Part shown: piece after piece, positions 1-8,115 of the stretch | Layout of the letters: every line of letters begins with the position of its first letter | Numbering within the stretch: the stretch's first letter is position 1 | The notes under the pieces: generated by a model | Databases searched by the model: none | Told to the model about the DNA's origin: nothing | Seen by the model: only the letters and a program-made list of their open reading frames with translations | Translations under genes and position numbers: made by a program | DNA from: Pseudomonas helvetica | Lineage (GTDB): Bacteria; Pseudomonadota; Gammaproteobacteria; Pseudomonadales; Pseudomonadaceae | Assembly: GCF_039908645.1 (NCBI RefSeq) | Contig: NZ_CP150917.1 | Span: 6,373,447 to 6,437,446 of the forward strand | Length of the DNA: 64,000 nucleotides | Direction of reading: 5' to 3'

Positions 1-488
1 TCGACGATGTCTCCAGCCTTCAGCGTAGCGTTGTCGATTTCGATAATCGAGCCATCGGCCTGAACCTTGCGTGCGTGGCTGCGCGTCAGACGGCCCAGCG
101 CGTGGATCGCTTCCTGAGAGCCAATCACGCTGCGCTCTTCCAGGACATGGCCGAAGATCATGATGATTGGCAACAAGGCCGCGGTCAGCAGATCTCCCGT
201 CGCCCAGGCGCCCATCATCGCCAAGGCGATCAGTTGATCGGTGATTCCGTGCAGGCTCGGATAGCGCAGGCTGTACCAAGCCGAACGCATGACCGGAACG
301 GCCACCAGCAACGAAGCCAACCCGAGCAATAACTGGCTGACACCGGTTTGCTCCGGCGACAACCAGCGCCAGACCAGCCCCAGGCCGAGCAAGCCCAAAG
401 CGAGCATCGCCAGGGTCAACTGGCGTGCGGCGCTGCGTTGTTCAGCCGTGCTCAGCATGCTTGGCGCGGCGGCAGTTTGAGTTGTCAT
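1..488 (-). CDS. Heavy-metal translocating P-type ATPase, N-terminal part (3' end outside window)
   Basis: This is the first ~162 codons of a P1B-type cation ATPase; the catalytic domain lies beyond the left edge. Translation from ATG at 488 begins MTTQTAAAPSMLSTAEQ. It gives a first hydrophobic helix pair, then a helix followed by GHVLEERSVIGSQEAIHALG and an actuator-domain start (ARKVQADGS, LKAGDIV), the usual P1B layout. No N-terminal CxxC metal-binding domain is seen. The start overlaps the stop of the HflC-like gene as ATGA (488-485), so it is the fourth gene of a coupled operon. The transported metal cannot be read from this part. The Zur-like box upstream of the operon suggests zinc, but that is inference. 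Confidence 0.85.
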   Translation of the reverse strand, partial: MTTQTAAAPSMLSTAEQRSAARQLTLAMLALGLLGLGLVWRWLSPEQTGVSQLLLGLASLLVAVPVMRSAWYSLRYPSLHGITDQLIALAMMGAWATGDLLTAALLPIIMIFGHVLEERSVIGSQEAIHALGRLTRSHARKVQADGSIIEIDNATLKAGDIV

Positions 489-1543
489 TGTTCGGCTCCC
501 TGAATGATCAGGCGGGAATCGTCTTTAGGGTTGACCGTGGTAACCGAGCCGGCCTGACCGAGAATTTTCGGCATGCGCTCGCGATAGATCCGCAGGAGCA
601 TTTCCGGGTCGCTGCCCTTCTGTTGCGCCTGCGCCAGGCTGAGCACCGTGGCGGTGTCGGCCGACGCTTTGGCCAGGCGTTCACTTGCTTGAGCGTGAGC
701 CACTTGCAGCGTGCGATCAGCTTGTTGGGTCGCGGTCTGAGTAAGTTTTTCGGCTTCAGTACGTGCGTTCGCTACGGCCTTATCTGCCTGCTGACTGGCA
801 GTCAGTACCGCGTTGAAAGCATTGACCGCAGGTTCGGGCAGACTCGATTGCACGTCGACCCGGGCGACTTCGATCCCCAGTCCCAACCCCGTCGCGGCTA
901 ACTCGGCCAAGCGTTGATTGATCCCTTGCACCAGATCACCGCGCAGACGTTCGCGACGTTCGGCGGCCTGATTGTCGGCACCGATCAACTCCGGCCGAGC
1001 GACCAGAATGGTGTCCAGGTCTCGTGCAGCCGTCAGCGCCACCGCACTGCGAGTCACCAAACGATCCAGCGCCGGCAGCACATGTTCACCCTGCAGGACG
1101 AAGGCGTAAGGCTCGGTCACTTTGTAAAACACCCGAACATCCAGTTGCACCACGCCCGAATCGCCAGTGAGCAAATACCCAGAACCGGCCAGCGCATCGC
1201 TCAGTGGATTGGCGAAACTCGCCACACGCTCACCTTGCAGCGCAGCATCGGAGCGCAGCAGATTTTCCACCCGCCGTTCGATCACCCGATCCGCTGCCGG
1301 CAACAAAATCACCTGCTCGAACGGACGCGGCCACGCCAACAGCAGGCCGGCGTTCTGGTTGCGATCCAGCGCGCCGAAGTGCATCACCACGGCGCGATTC
1401 TGCGGATCAATCTGCCGCACATTGGAGAAAGCCCAGGCCAACGCGGCCAACACCGTTACCGCATAAAGCGCGAGAAATGCCAGACGCCCCGCCTGAATCC
1501 ACGGGCTGTCGAGTTCATTTGTTCCACGTGGAACCACCCTCAT
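485..1543 (-). CDS. HflC-like SPFH/Band 7 membrane protein
   Basis: A 352-residue SPFH-family protein. It has one N-terminal membrane helix (about residues 17-40), then a Band 7 domain (QIDPQNRAVVMHFGAL onward) and an alanine/glutamine-rich coiled coil (about 230-310) ending near a conserved MLLRIYRERM segment. The architecture matches HflC, which with HflK forms a membrane cage around FtsH. The canonical hflKC pair of pseudomonads normally sits beside hfq-hflX, so this looks like a second, specialised copy (inference from context). The start ATG 1543 overlaps the upstream stop as ATGA, and the stop overlaps the P-type ATPase start the same way. Codons 3-8 contain a parS site. Confidence 0.85.
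   Translation of the reverse strand: MRVVPRGTNELDSPWIQAGRLAFLALYAVTVLAALAWAFSNVRQIDPQNRAVVMHFGALDRNQNAGLLLAWPRPFEQVILLPAADRVIERRVENLLRSDAALQGERVASFANPLSDALAGSGYLLTGDSGVVQLDVRVFYKVTEPYAFVLQGEHVLPALDRLVTRSAVALTAARDLDTILVARPELIGADNQAAERRERLRGDLVQGINQRLAELAATGLGLGIEVARVDVQSSLPEPAVNAFNAVLTASQQADKAVANARTEAEKLTQTATQQADRTLQVAHAQASERLAKASADTATVLSLAQAQQKGSDPEMLLRIYRERMPKILGQAGSVTTVNPKDDSRLIIQGAEQ
1520..1535. promoter_or_regulatory. parS centromere-like site (ParB binding)
   Basis: TGTTCCACGTGGAACC holds the perfect 14-bp palindrome GTTCCACGTGGAAC, identical to the core of known Pseudomonas parS sites. It lies inside the first codons of the HflC-like gene. ParB and ParA are encoded at about 54.7-56.3 kb in this window. 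No second perfect copy was found on reading the window by eye. Confidence 0.9.
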
Positions 1544-2589
1544 GGCTGAGACCCAGACTTGTTATCCAGCGTCGGCGGTCCATCAACCAACACCCGGAAT
1601 GGCGCAGCATCGGTACGCAGAATCAGCTTTGTGCCAGGCTTTATCATCGTGTCCAAGGTGTCCAGCGAACGCAGCAAGTTGTACAACTGCGGCGAACCCG
1701 TGTAAGCCTTGCCGTAGATTTGCGCGGCTTCAACCCGCGATTGGGCCTCGATGTCCGCAGCCTTCACTGTGGCGTCAGCCTGGACGATCCGTGCATCGCG
1801 CTCGGCGGCCGAGCGGATTTGCGCCGCCTCTCGCTTGCCGATGGCCGTGCGTTCGGTGGCAATGGTTTCACGCTCGGCACGCATGCGATCGACGGTGGCG
1901 GTCAGGGTCACTGACGGCAGTGTCAGCCGTTCGATACCCACTTGCAGCACACGCACGCCGTAAGTGGTCAGCAGTTGTTGATCGATCTGCTTGCGCAGTT
2001 GCGCCTCGAAATCAGCGATATGCACTTGGTTGGCGTCGGTGTTCACCAGGTTGGCCAGGTCGAAACTGCTGGCAGTGGTTTCCAGCGCCGAGCCGACAAA
2101 CGTACGAATCTGCCGCGCTGCTTCGTCCGGTTGGTTCTGCACCGCTCGCATGAAGCGTTGCACATTGTCTGGATCACCCTGCACCTGCCACGCGACATAA
2201 GCCTGAACGATGATTCGCAAACCATCGCGGGTGCCCACGTCCTGCAAACCGCTGGAGGTGGTGCGCAGTCGCAGGTCGACCGGAATCGCCGCCTCGAACG
2301 GTGTCGGCCAGCGCCAACCGAGGCCAGGCTCCAGCAGCACCCGCGAAGGATTGCCGAAACGGGTAATCACCGTCGCCTCGCCCGAGCGCACTTGCACCAG
2401 GCTCGCCGCCGCAATGGCAAACAGCACCAGCAGCGCCGCCCAGCCCATGCGTCGCCACGGGAAGGGGCCCGCCTCTTGCGGGTCGCCATGGTGATGATGG
2501 TGATGGCCGTGATGATGCCCGCCATGGCCATGGTCGTGGCCGGCGTGGTCGTGATGATCATGCGGCTCGTGGGAATGCGACGGGCTCAA
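1540..2589 (-). CDS. HflK-like SPFH protein with histidine-rich N-terminal tail
   Basis: A 349-residue HflK-like protein. Residues 1-41 are extremely His-rich (HHHGHHHHHHGDPQ and several HDH/HGH motifs), followed by one membrane helix (about 49-66), a Band 7 domain (SGEATVITRFGNPSRVLLEPGLGW type) and a C-terminal coiled coil. Normal HflK N-termini are Gly/Pro-rich, so the His cluster suggests metal binding, which fits the neighbouring metal ATPase. The gene overlaps both neighbours by ATGA (start over the polytopic SPFH gene's stop, stop over the HflC-like start). Function in FtsH control or in membrane microdomains is inferred from the family only. Confidence 0.85.
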   Translation of the reverse strand: MSPSHSHEPHDHHDHAGHDHGHGGHHHGHHHHHHGDPQEAGPFPWRRMGWAALLVLFAIAAASLVQVRSGEATVITRFGNPSRVLLEPGLGWRWPTPFEAAIPVDLRLRTTSSGLQDVGTRDGLRIIVQAYVAWQVQGDPDNVQRFMRAVQNQPDEAARQIRTFVGSALETTASSFDLANLVNTDANQVHIADFEAQLRKQIDQQLLTTYGVRVLQVGIERLTLPSVTLTATVDRMRAERETIATERTAIGKREAAQIRSAAERDARIVQADATVKAADIEAQSRVEAAQIYGKAYTGSPQLYNLLRSLDTLDTMIKPGTKLILRTDAAPFRVLVDGPPTLDNKSGSQP

Positions 2590-4559
2590 TTGGCGGCTCC
2601 TGACTGAACGGGTTGACGTGACGGCGAAGTGTCAGTCGGTAAGGTGGCGGGTAACGTGTAGCTGCGTAAGTCGATGGTCGGCGTACTGTTGCCGCCCAGA
2701 CGATGATCGAGGACCAGTACTTTTGCGTTGGCTAATCCTTGGCTCAGTTGTGCGAAATATTGCTCCAGCACAAAGGCCCGACCGGCTACGGCGTAGGCTT
2801 TGCGCTCGGCAGCGAAGCGCAGGTCGGCGGCCTGGGCCGTAGCGTAGACTTCGCGGGCCGTGGCCAGCGCCTGGTCATGGGCGACACTGGCCTGCAATTG
2901 CGCCTGATTGGTCTGCTCGGCAGCTGCGCCACGCTCGCGCGAGATCAACGCTTGCGCGCCGATCTGCGCCGCTTGCACGCCGTGATAGGCGTTGGCAGCT
3001 CCGGCCGGAGGGTGAATCGCTTCGACGACCGTAGCGAGGATTTCCACGCCGCTGTCGAGCTTCTGCAAATCAGCCTGCACGGCACGACCAATGTCTTCGG
3101 CGAGCCCTACCCGATCGGCCCCAAGCAAACCGTCGAGGGTCCGCGAGGCGAAATCGTGCACCAGAATCCGGCTGGCGGTGCTGCGAATCAGTGTGGGTAC
3201 ATCGGTGCTGTTGTAGGTCGCCGCCAACGCGGCCTGATCGCTCAAACCGATGCGGTAGACAAAACGCACGTCCATATTGACGATCTGGAAGCTCTGTTTA
3301 TCGTTGCTGCTATTGGCAATCACCTGCGACTTGTCATTCACGTGGCTGGCATCCCACAACCGATTGGCAATGGCCGGTGCGGGCCCTTCCGCAGGATCAG
3401 CCACCGTCACCGCTGGCGTGTCACCGACGCTGGTCGCCAATTCGTGAACCACACCATTTTCGACGCTCAGCACCCGGCCCAACGGCCAAGGCAAACCGGC
3501 ATGCAAACCCGGACCAAACACCTGCACCGGCTTGCCAAAGCGCTCGTAGATCCCCCGCCCTTGCAGCGGTATTTCGTGAATCCCGGTGAGCAGCCACCCC
3601 ACGAACAGCACCACGCTCAGCACAGGCAAGAAGGCCCGACGCATGTAAGTGAAAGCCCAGATCTGCCGCAGATCGATACCAAAGCGGTTATGCAATTCGT
3701 GCTGCAACGCCAACAAAGGTTGTGGTGGCCAGCGCAACATGTCCGCGACAAAACTGCGCGCCAGCAACGTCGGTTCGAGCAGATCGCGACGCGGACTGAA
3801 CAACGACAACACCGCACGCAGCAACAACTCTGCGGCGACCAGCCCCGGCAATAGACCGATCAATACCGCCAGACGCACCGGCCAGACAGCAGTTTCGCTG
3901 CTGAACAACAGGCAGAATGCGCCGGTCACCAGACAGATGATCGCCACGCGAGTGAGCTGCGCCAACTGCCCGGCTTCGGGCCATTGCGCGGGAACTTCCT
4001 GAGTCAGTTGGCGCTCGCACACCAGCAAGCCGAACGCCAGCAACAACGATAGCGCCGCCCCAACGCTGGCCGAAAGACCCAGTGCAGCGGCGGGTAATGT
4101 CAGGTTCCAGAATTGTTCGAGGCTGAACAACGCCAGCAATGACCAACCGGCCAGCCACAACGTCGGTGCGCCGATCTGCGCCAGCAACCCGATCCAGCGC
4201 TCACCCGCTCGCGCCAACAGTCGCTCATACCAGCCGAGCGCCTCGATCGGTTCGAGCTGCTCCGCAGCCAGCACAACCACCGGTTCAACCAGCGCCCGCG
4301 CCCGCCATTGGGTGATCCACCAGGCCGATTGCAAACCGGCCACCACCACGATCAACGCCGAAGACTGACTGACCAATAGCGGCGGCCAGATCGATTGCGG
4401 TGCAAATAGCCCGACAAAAAACGCCAACAACAAGCCTGCTGCTGCGAGACTCGCCAGGCCGATGCCCACCCGCTTCAACCGACGTCCGTGAAACACCGCC
4501 TGCTGAAAACGCGGCAGTCCTTCCACGTTCGTCCCCTCAGCCTCCAGATCGACTTGCAT
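2586..4559 (-). CDS. Polytopic membrane protein with C-terminal SPFH/Band 7 domain
   Basis: A 657-residue protein with two parts. The first ~270 residues hold several hydrophobic segments (about 35-55, 65-80, 135-185, 200-245), and a further helix sits near 320-335. A Band 7/HflK-type domain follows (GRGIYERFGKPVQVFGPGLHAG, residues ~345-365) with an alanine-rich coiled coil. This is about twice the size of HflK. It is the first gene of the operon with the HflK-like and HflC-like proteins and a P-type ATPase, all joined by 4-nt ATGA overlaps. A GAGGTGG ribosome site precedes ATG 4559. No precise function is known to me. Confidence 0.75.
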   Translation of the reverse strand: MQVDLEAEGTNVEGLPRFQQAVFHGRRLKRVGIGLASLAAAGLLLAFFVGLFAPQSIWPPLLVSQSSALIVVVAGLQSAWWITQWRARALVEPVVVLAAEQLEPIEALGWYERLLARAGERWIGLLAQIGAPTLWLAGWSLLALFSLEQFWNLTLPAAALGLSASVGAALSLLLAFGLLVCERQLTQEVPAQWPEAGQLAQLTRVAIICLVTGAFCLLFSSETAVWPVRLAVLIGLLPGLVAAELLLRAVLSLFSPRRDLLEPTLLARSFVADMLRWPPQPLLALQHELHNRFGIDLRQIWAFTYMRRAFLPVLSVVLFVGWLLTGIHEIPLQGRGIYERFGKPVQVFGPGLHAGLPWPLGRVLSVENGVVHELATSVGDTPAVTVADPAEGPAPAIANRLWDASHVNDKSQVIANSSNDKQSFQIVNMDVRFVYRIGLSDQAALAATYNSTDVPTLIRSTASRILVHDFASRTLDGLLGADRVGLAEDIGRAVQADLQKLDSGVEILATVVEAIHPPAGAANAYHGVQAAQIGAQALISRERGAAAEQTNQAQLQASVAHDQALATAREVYATAQAADLRFAAERKAYAVAGRAFVLEQYFAQLSQGLANAKVLVLDHRLGGNSTPTIDLRSYTLPATLPTDTSPSRQPVQSGAAN

Positions 4560-4630
4560 ACCACCTCAGTACTTGCTGTTACGTGAACCAGACCTGTGGA
4601 TAAGTCGTCAGGCCGTTGCATTTTTTGCAA

Positions 4631-4649
4631 ATCGTTACGATATAACGAT
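4631..4649. promoter_or_regulatory. Zur-like operator upstream of the SPFH/P-type ATPase operon
   Basis: ATCGTTA-CGATA-TAACGAT is a perfect 7-bp inverted repeat with a 5-bp spacer, 72 bp before ATG 4559. The core GTTACGATATAAC matches the gamma-proteobacterial Zur consensus GTTATANTATAAC at all but two defined positions. It overlaps a plausible -10 (TATATC on the minus strand). Zinc-dependent repression is inference. A perfect DnaA 9-mer lies at 4595-4603 in the same gap. Confidence 0.5.
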
Positions 4650-4723
4650 GGTAGTGAATTTTTGGCTCCCCGCCCATCACCCAACCCGCACATATAAAGA
4701 TGAAAGCGTAGCCGGGCTGAGCA

Positions 4724-5197
4724 TCAGCTCGGCAAATGCCCCAGCGGTAATGGTCCTGGGGTTTTCACCGTATGAATTGCGAAGTTGCTGCGAATATCAC
4801 TCACACCCGGCAACTTGAGCAGACTGCCGGTCAGAAAACGCTCATAACCGCGCAAATCCGGCACCACCACCTGCAGCAGAAAATCCGATTCGCCTGACAC
4901 CAGAAACGCCGAAATCACCTCGGGCAATGCCGTTACCGCCAGTCGAAACGCTTCGGCCTCTTCGTCGTTGTGGCGCTCGACCTTGACCCCGACAAACACG
5001 GTCAGCCCCAGCCCCACTTCGTCGCGATCCAGGTTGGCTTGATACCCGCGAATCACCCCGGCCTCTTCCAGCATTCGCACCCGACGCAGACACGGCGAAG
5101 CGGACAGGCCGATCTCATCCGCCAGTTGCACGTTGCTCAGGCGACCGTCGCGTTGCAGCGCGGCAAGGATTCGGCGGTCGTAGGCGTCCAGTTTCAT
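4724..5197 (-). CDS. Lrp/AsnC family transcriptional regulator
   Basis: A 157-residue protein of normal Lrp/AsnC length. It has an N-terminal winged helix-turn-helix (LDAYDRRILAALQRDGRLS, then VQLADEIGLSASPCLRRVRM, residues 3-43) and a C-terminal RAM/AsnC ligand-sensing domain (about 65-150, including VSGESDFLLQVVVPDLRGYE). It is divergent from a LysE-family exporter, a common pairing in which the regulator senses an amino acid and controls its export. A 17-bp inverted repeat lies between them at 5232-5248. The ligand is unknown. Confidence 0.92.
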   Translation of the reverse strand: MKLDAYDRRILAALQRDGRLSNVQLADEIGLSASPCLRRVRMLEEAGVIRGYQANLDRDEVGLGLTVFVGVKVERHNDEEAEAFRLAVTALPEVISAFLVSGESDFLLQVVVPDLRGYERFLTGSLLKLPGVSDIRSNFAIHTVKTPGPLPLGHLPS

Positions 5198-5231
5198 GGT
5201 TTGGCAGTTCCCGACTGTTTTAATTCATCGA

Positions 5232-5248
5232 TTGGCAGAATCTGCCAA
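5232..5248. promoter_or_regulatory. Inverted repeat between lrp-like and lysE-like genes, probable operator
   Basis: TTGGCAG-AAT-CTGCCAA, a perfect 7-bp inverted repeat with a 3-bp spacer, in the 144-bp divergent intergenic region. It lies 35 bp from the regulator start and 94 bp from the exporter start, where an Lrp-type protein would be expected to bind. Assignment to this regulator is inference. Confidence 0.5.
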
Positions 5249-5341
5249 GTCTAGCCGTTTCCAGGCGCGACTACGCAACCACCTGCCCTGCCCTTCGGCC
5301 CTAGACTTTGATCACCGAATCGCTAACGAATGGGGTGCAGC

Positions 5342-5971
5342 ATGGCAGAGCTCTGGATGTTCTTTTTGGCCTTGGCAGTGGTTTACCTGTTGCCCGGCCC
5401 GGACATGATTCTGCTGCTGCAAACCGGTGCCCGACAGGGTAAAGCCGCCGCGCTGGCCACCGCCATTGGCCTGGCGATTGCCCGGGGTTGCCACGTTGCG
5501 CTGGCAGCGCTGGGCCTGGCGACGCTATTCAAGGCTGCACCCTGGACCTTTGAAGTGGTGCGCCTGGCCGGCGCGGCCTATCTGCTGTGGCTGGGGATTC
5601 AATGCTTGCGCTCAAACATGCTGCCGAACCTGAATGCCAACGGCACAGCCGTTGCGAAACTTGCGTGGCGCGCGGCGATCCAGCGCGGCTTGTTGACCAA
5701 CCTGCTCAACCCCAAGGCGCTGCTGTTTTGCTCGGTGCTGTTGCCGCAGTTCATTGATCCGCAGGCAGGGCCGGTGCTGACGCAGTTCGCGACCCTGGGC
5801 GTGTTGCTGGTGGTGGCCGGTTTGCTGTTCGACAGCGGTTACGCACTGATCGGTGCCTGGCTCGGTCGCTGGCTTGAACGCAGCCCCTCGGCGCAGCGCA
5901 TGCAGCAATGGCTGTTTGGCAGCCTGCTGATCGGTTTTGCACTGCGCCTGACGTTCGTTCAGCAGGCTTAA
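5342..5971 (+). CDS. LysE/RhtB family amino-acid exporter
   Basis: A 209-residue inner-membrane exporter with about six hydrophobic segments. It carries the family's N-terminal PGPDMILLLQTGARQGKAAA motif (around residues 19-38) and the NPKALLF motif near 120. I chose ATG 5342 (MAELWMFF) rather than the in-frame ATG at 5330, because MGCS before it is not family-like and the GGGGTGCAG stretch sits at ribosome-site distance from 5342. It is divergent from an Lrp-type regulator. Its end overlaps the convergent downstream gene by 4 nt. The substrate is probably an amino acid or homoserine-type metabolite. Confidence 0.9.
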   Translation: MAELWMFFLALAVVYLLPGPDMILLLQTGARQGKAAALATAIGLAIARGCHVALAALGLATLFKAAPWTFEVVRLAGAAYLLWLGIQCLRSNMLPNLNANGTAVAKLAWRAAIQRGLLTNLLNPKALLFCSVLLPQFIDPQAGPVLTQFATLGVLLVVAGLLFDSGYALIGAWLGRWLERSPSAQRMQQWLFGSLLIGFALRLTFVQQA

Positions 5972-8115
5972 CGATGGGCCTTGCGCTTGTGGCGATTGAT
6001 CAGCAACAGGGCCAATGCCGTGAACATCACCACAGACCCCATTTGCAGCCACTTTTTATAGGGCCGCAAGGTTGAACGCACGGGCTCCAGGACTTGAGTC
6101 ACGTAACGTTTATCGGCGTTCTGAAAGTCGGGATAAGGGCATTGATGCCCGAAGTTCACCGCCCAATCCACATAAGGTCCTTCTTTGACGTAACGTTGGT
6201 AGAAGGCCTTTTCCTCCTCAACGCTGGTACCAAAACCCGCCGCTGCACACAGAACCGCCGCGAACGCCCCGCTGCTGTGGGGCAACAGGTCCGCCGCCTT
6301 GCTAGCCAGGCCTGTAGCAATGTAACGGTAGTGGAAACGTTCGTCCGGTTTGGCTGCGCTGGCCTGCTGGCGTTGCACCTCCCCTTCTGAAATCAGCGGA
6401 CCGACTTTTAACTCAGTTGTCTCAAGGCTGTAGTTGCCATCGAATGTCGCGTAATCCGGGGCCATTTCGTAACCGAGAAGCTCCATTCCCCAATGACGAG
6501 CAGCCATGCCTGCATTGAAATAAGCCGCTGCACGACGAGTGGGCCACCACGCTGATTCAGCCTCCTGGCGCAGCTCGGCGTAATGTTTGGCCTTGGTTTG
6601 CAACTCAGGATTATCAAAGTACCCCGGCGCTTCGTCGTAGCGCTCTTCACGCAGCAACCGACGCCCGAGCAAGTTCCGCAGACGTGCCGCGATCGGTACC
6701 GGCACATAACGCTCGCGCTCCTGCTGGGTCAACGGCGTTGGCGCTGGCACCTGACGATCGACAAACTGCTTCAATTCATCGACGGTAAGCACCCGTTCCG
6801 CGACAACAGCCGCGTCTTCCCAGTAGAGATCCTGGCTGCGATACAGCTGCTCAAAGGCTTGCAGGTAATCACCACGCTCCAGCGCCAGCAACGCACTTTC
6901 TCCGTCGACCCGGCAGCCGGGTTTGAGCGTTTCGTAGTCGCCACTGGACGCTCTTCGATCGCCCCAGTTTTCATCCTGCGGGAAGGCTTTGGCTGCCTTG
7001 GCATAGGCGCCGGCAGCCGCCGCTTTGTCACCCTCACGCAACGCCATTTTGGCTCGCAACCACCAGGCCAGGCCGCCGTCACCGGCATGTTCGAGCAAGG
7101 CTTTGGCGGTGGCGTAATCACCGATCTGATAATTCAGCGCCGCCAGACGGTCGGCGTTATCCAGACTGCCAACGGTGCTCTGGACCAGCGACTTGATCAT
7201 TTTTTGTTCAGCTGGCGGTTGTTCACCATACGACCAGCCGACATGGCTGATCAACGCCGCCGTGACCAATTGCTGCACCGCTTTGCCTTTGAGCACCTCG
7301 TTGAGCTGCGCCTCCGGCATCTCGCCCAGTTCATTCATCAACTGCTTGAGCGAGCTGTAACCGACTTGCGAGCCTTGCAGGCTTTGGGTCGCGTAAAGCT
7401 CGACGGCAGTGTTCCAGTCACCCGCCAGACGTACCAGCCGCGCTTCTTCACCAAGGCTGGCGACGCCCAATTCCTGAGGGTCGCTGAAGCCTTCGATACT
7501 CAACTGGCGAGCCTGCACAAAGGCCTGACGGGCCTGTTGCAGACTCTCGCGGCGCCCAACTTCGTCGAGATCATTGGCCTCCTGGCTGATGGCGAACAAG
7601 GCCCGTCCCAGCGAGTAAGCCGCCCAGGTGCTGCGCAACGCCCGCTGATCGGCCGGCAGCGCCAGCACTTTGCGGAAATACTCTGCCGCCACGGCATGTT
7701 CGCCCGCGTTGAAGGCTACCGCTCCGGCGGTGTACAGGCTGAGTTCAGGCGGCAGGCTGGCGCCCTCGGCTTGCACTTGTTGCGCGTCCGGAAGTGTTCG
7801 CAACTGCGCTACCTGCGCGCGCTGAGCGTCGCTCAAACCCGTCTGTTCAGCGGTTTTTCGCGCCTGCACATAAAGATCATTCTCTGCGCCGTAAACAAAG
7901 TCGCCCGTCATGACCTGTGCAGGCTTCAAACCGGCGATGGATTTGCCCAGGCGATTCACTTCGAACCGGAAGCTGCCCTCCGGCAATTCACCCAGGGTCT
8001 GTGCCCGGTCACCGAGCAAGCGCAGCGGAAAATCAGGCCCACAAGCCATCGCGCAGCCCAGCGGCAGACAGAGACCTAAAGCGAGCAATTGACGCGGCCA
8101 GTTAGGGATAGACAT
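5968..8115 (-). CDS. Exported TPR-like protein of unknown function
   Basis: A 715-residue protein starting MSIPNWPRQLLALGLCLPLG, a signal peptide ending near AMACGPDF. The body is rich in alpha-helical, TPR-like repeats (for example AVAAEYFRKVLALPADQRA, YLQAFEQLYRSQDLYW). A C-terminal membrane helix (about 690-707) is followed by the basic tail INRHKRKAHR, so it is probably periplasmic and anchored at its C-terminus. I chose ATG 8115; the longer frame to 8262 adds low-complexity residues before the signal peptide. The gene overlaps the end of the DUF3142 gene by 14 nt, so the two are co-transcribed. I do not recognise a specific function. Confidence 0.8.
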   Translation of the reverse strand: MSIPNWPRQLLALGLCLPLGCAMACGPDFPLRLLGDRAQTLGELPEGSFRFEVNRLGKSIAGLKPAQVMTGDFVYGAENDLYVQARKTAEQTGLSDAQRAQVAQLRTLPDAQQVQAEGASLPPELSLYTAGAVAFNAGEHAVAAEYFRKVLALPADQRALRSTWAAYSLGRALFAISQEANDLDEVGRRESLQQARQAFVQARQLSIEGFSDPQELGVASLGEEARLVRLAGDWNTAVELYATQSLQGSQVGYSSLKQLMNELGEMPEAQLNEVLKGKAVQQLVTAALISHVGWSYGEQPPAEQKMIKSLVQSTVGSLDNADRLAALNYQIGDYATAKALLEHAGDGGLAWWLRAKMALREGDKAAAAGAYAKAAKAFPQDENWGDRRASSGDYETLKPGCRVDGESALLALERGDYLQAFEQLYRSQDLYWEDAAVVAERVLTVDELKQFVDRQVPAPTPLTQQERERYVPVPIAARLRNLLGRRLLREERYDEAPGYFDNPELQTKAKHYAELRQEAESAWWPTRRAAAYFNAGMAARHWGMELLGYEMAPDYATFDGNYSLETTELKVGPLISEGEVQRQQASAAKPDERFHYRYIATGLASKAADLLPHSSGAFAAVLCAAAGFGTSVEEEKAFYQRYVKEGPYVDWAVNFGHQCPYPDFQNADKRYVTQVLEPVRSTLRPYKKWLQMGSVVMFTALALLLINRHKRKAHR

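Noticed and set aside
1540..1543. Treating the SPFH genes as the canonical hflK-hflC
   Set aside because: Context (P-type ATPase, polytopic SPFH, His-rich tail) and distance from hfq-hflX-type genes indicate a separate paralogous set.
6583..8079. 498-codon plus-strand frame
   Set aside because: Shadow of the TPR-like exported protein gene, which has a signal peptide and consistent helical repeats.
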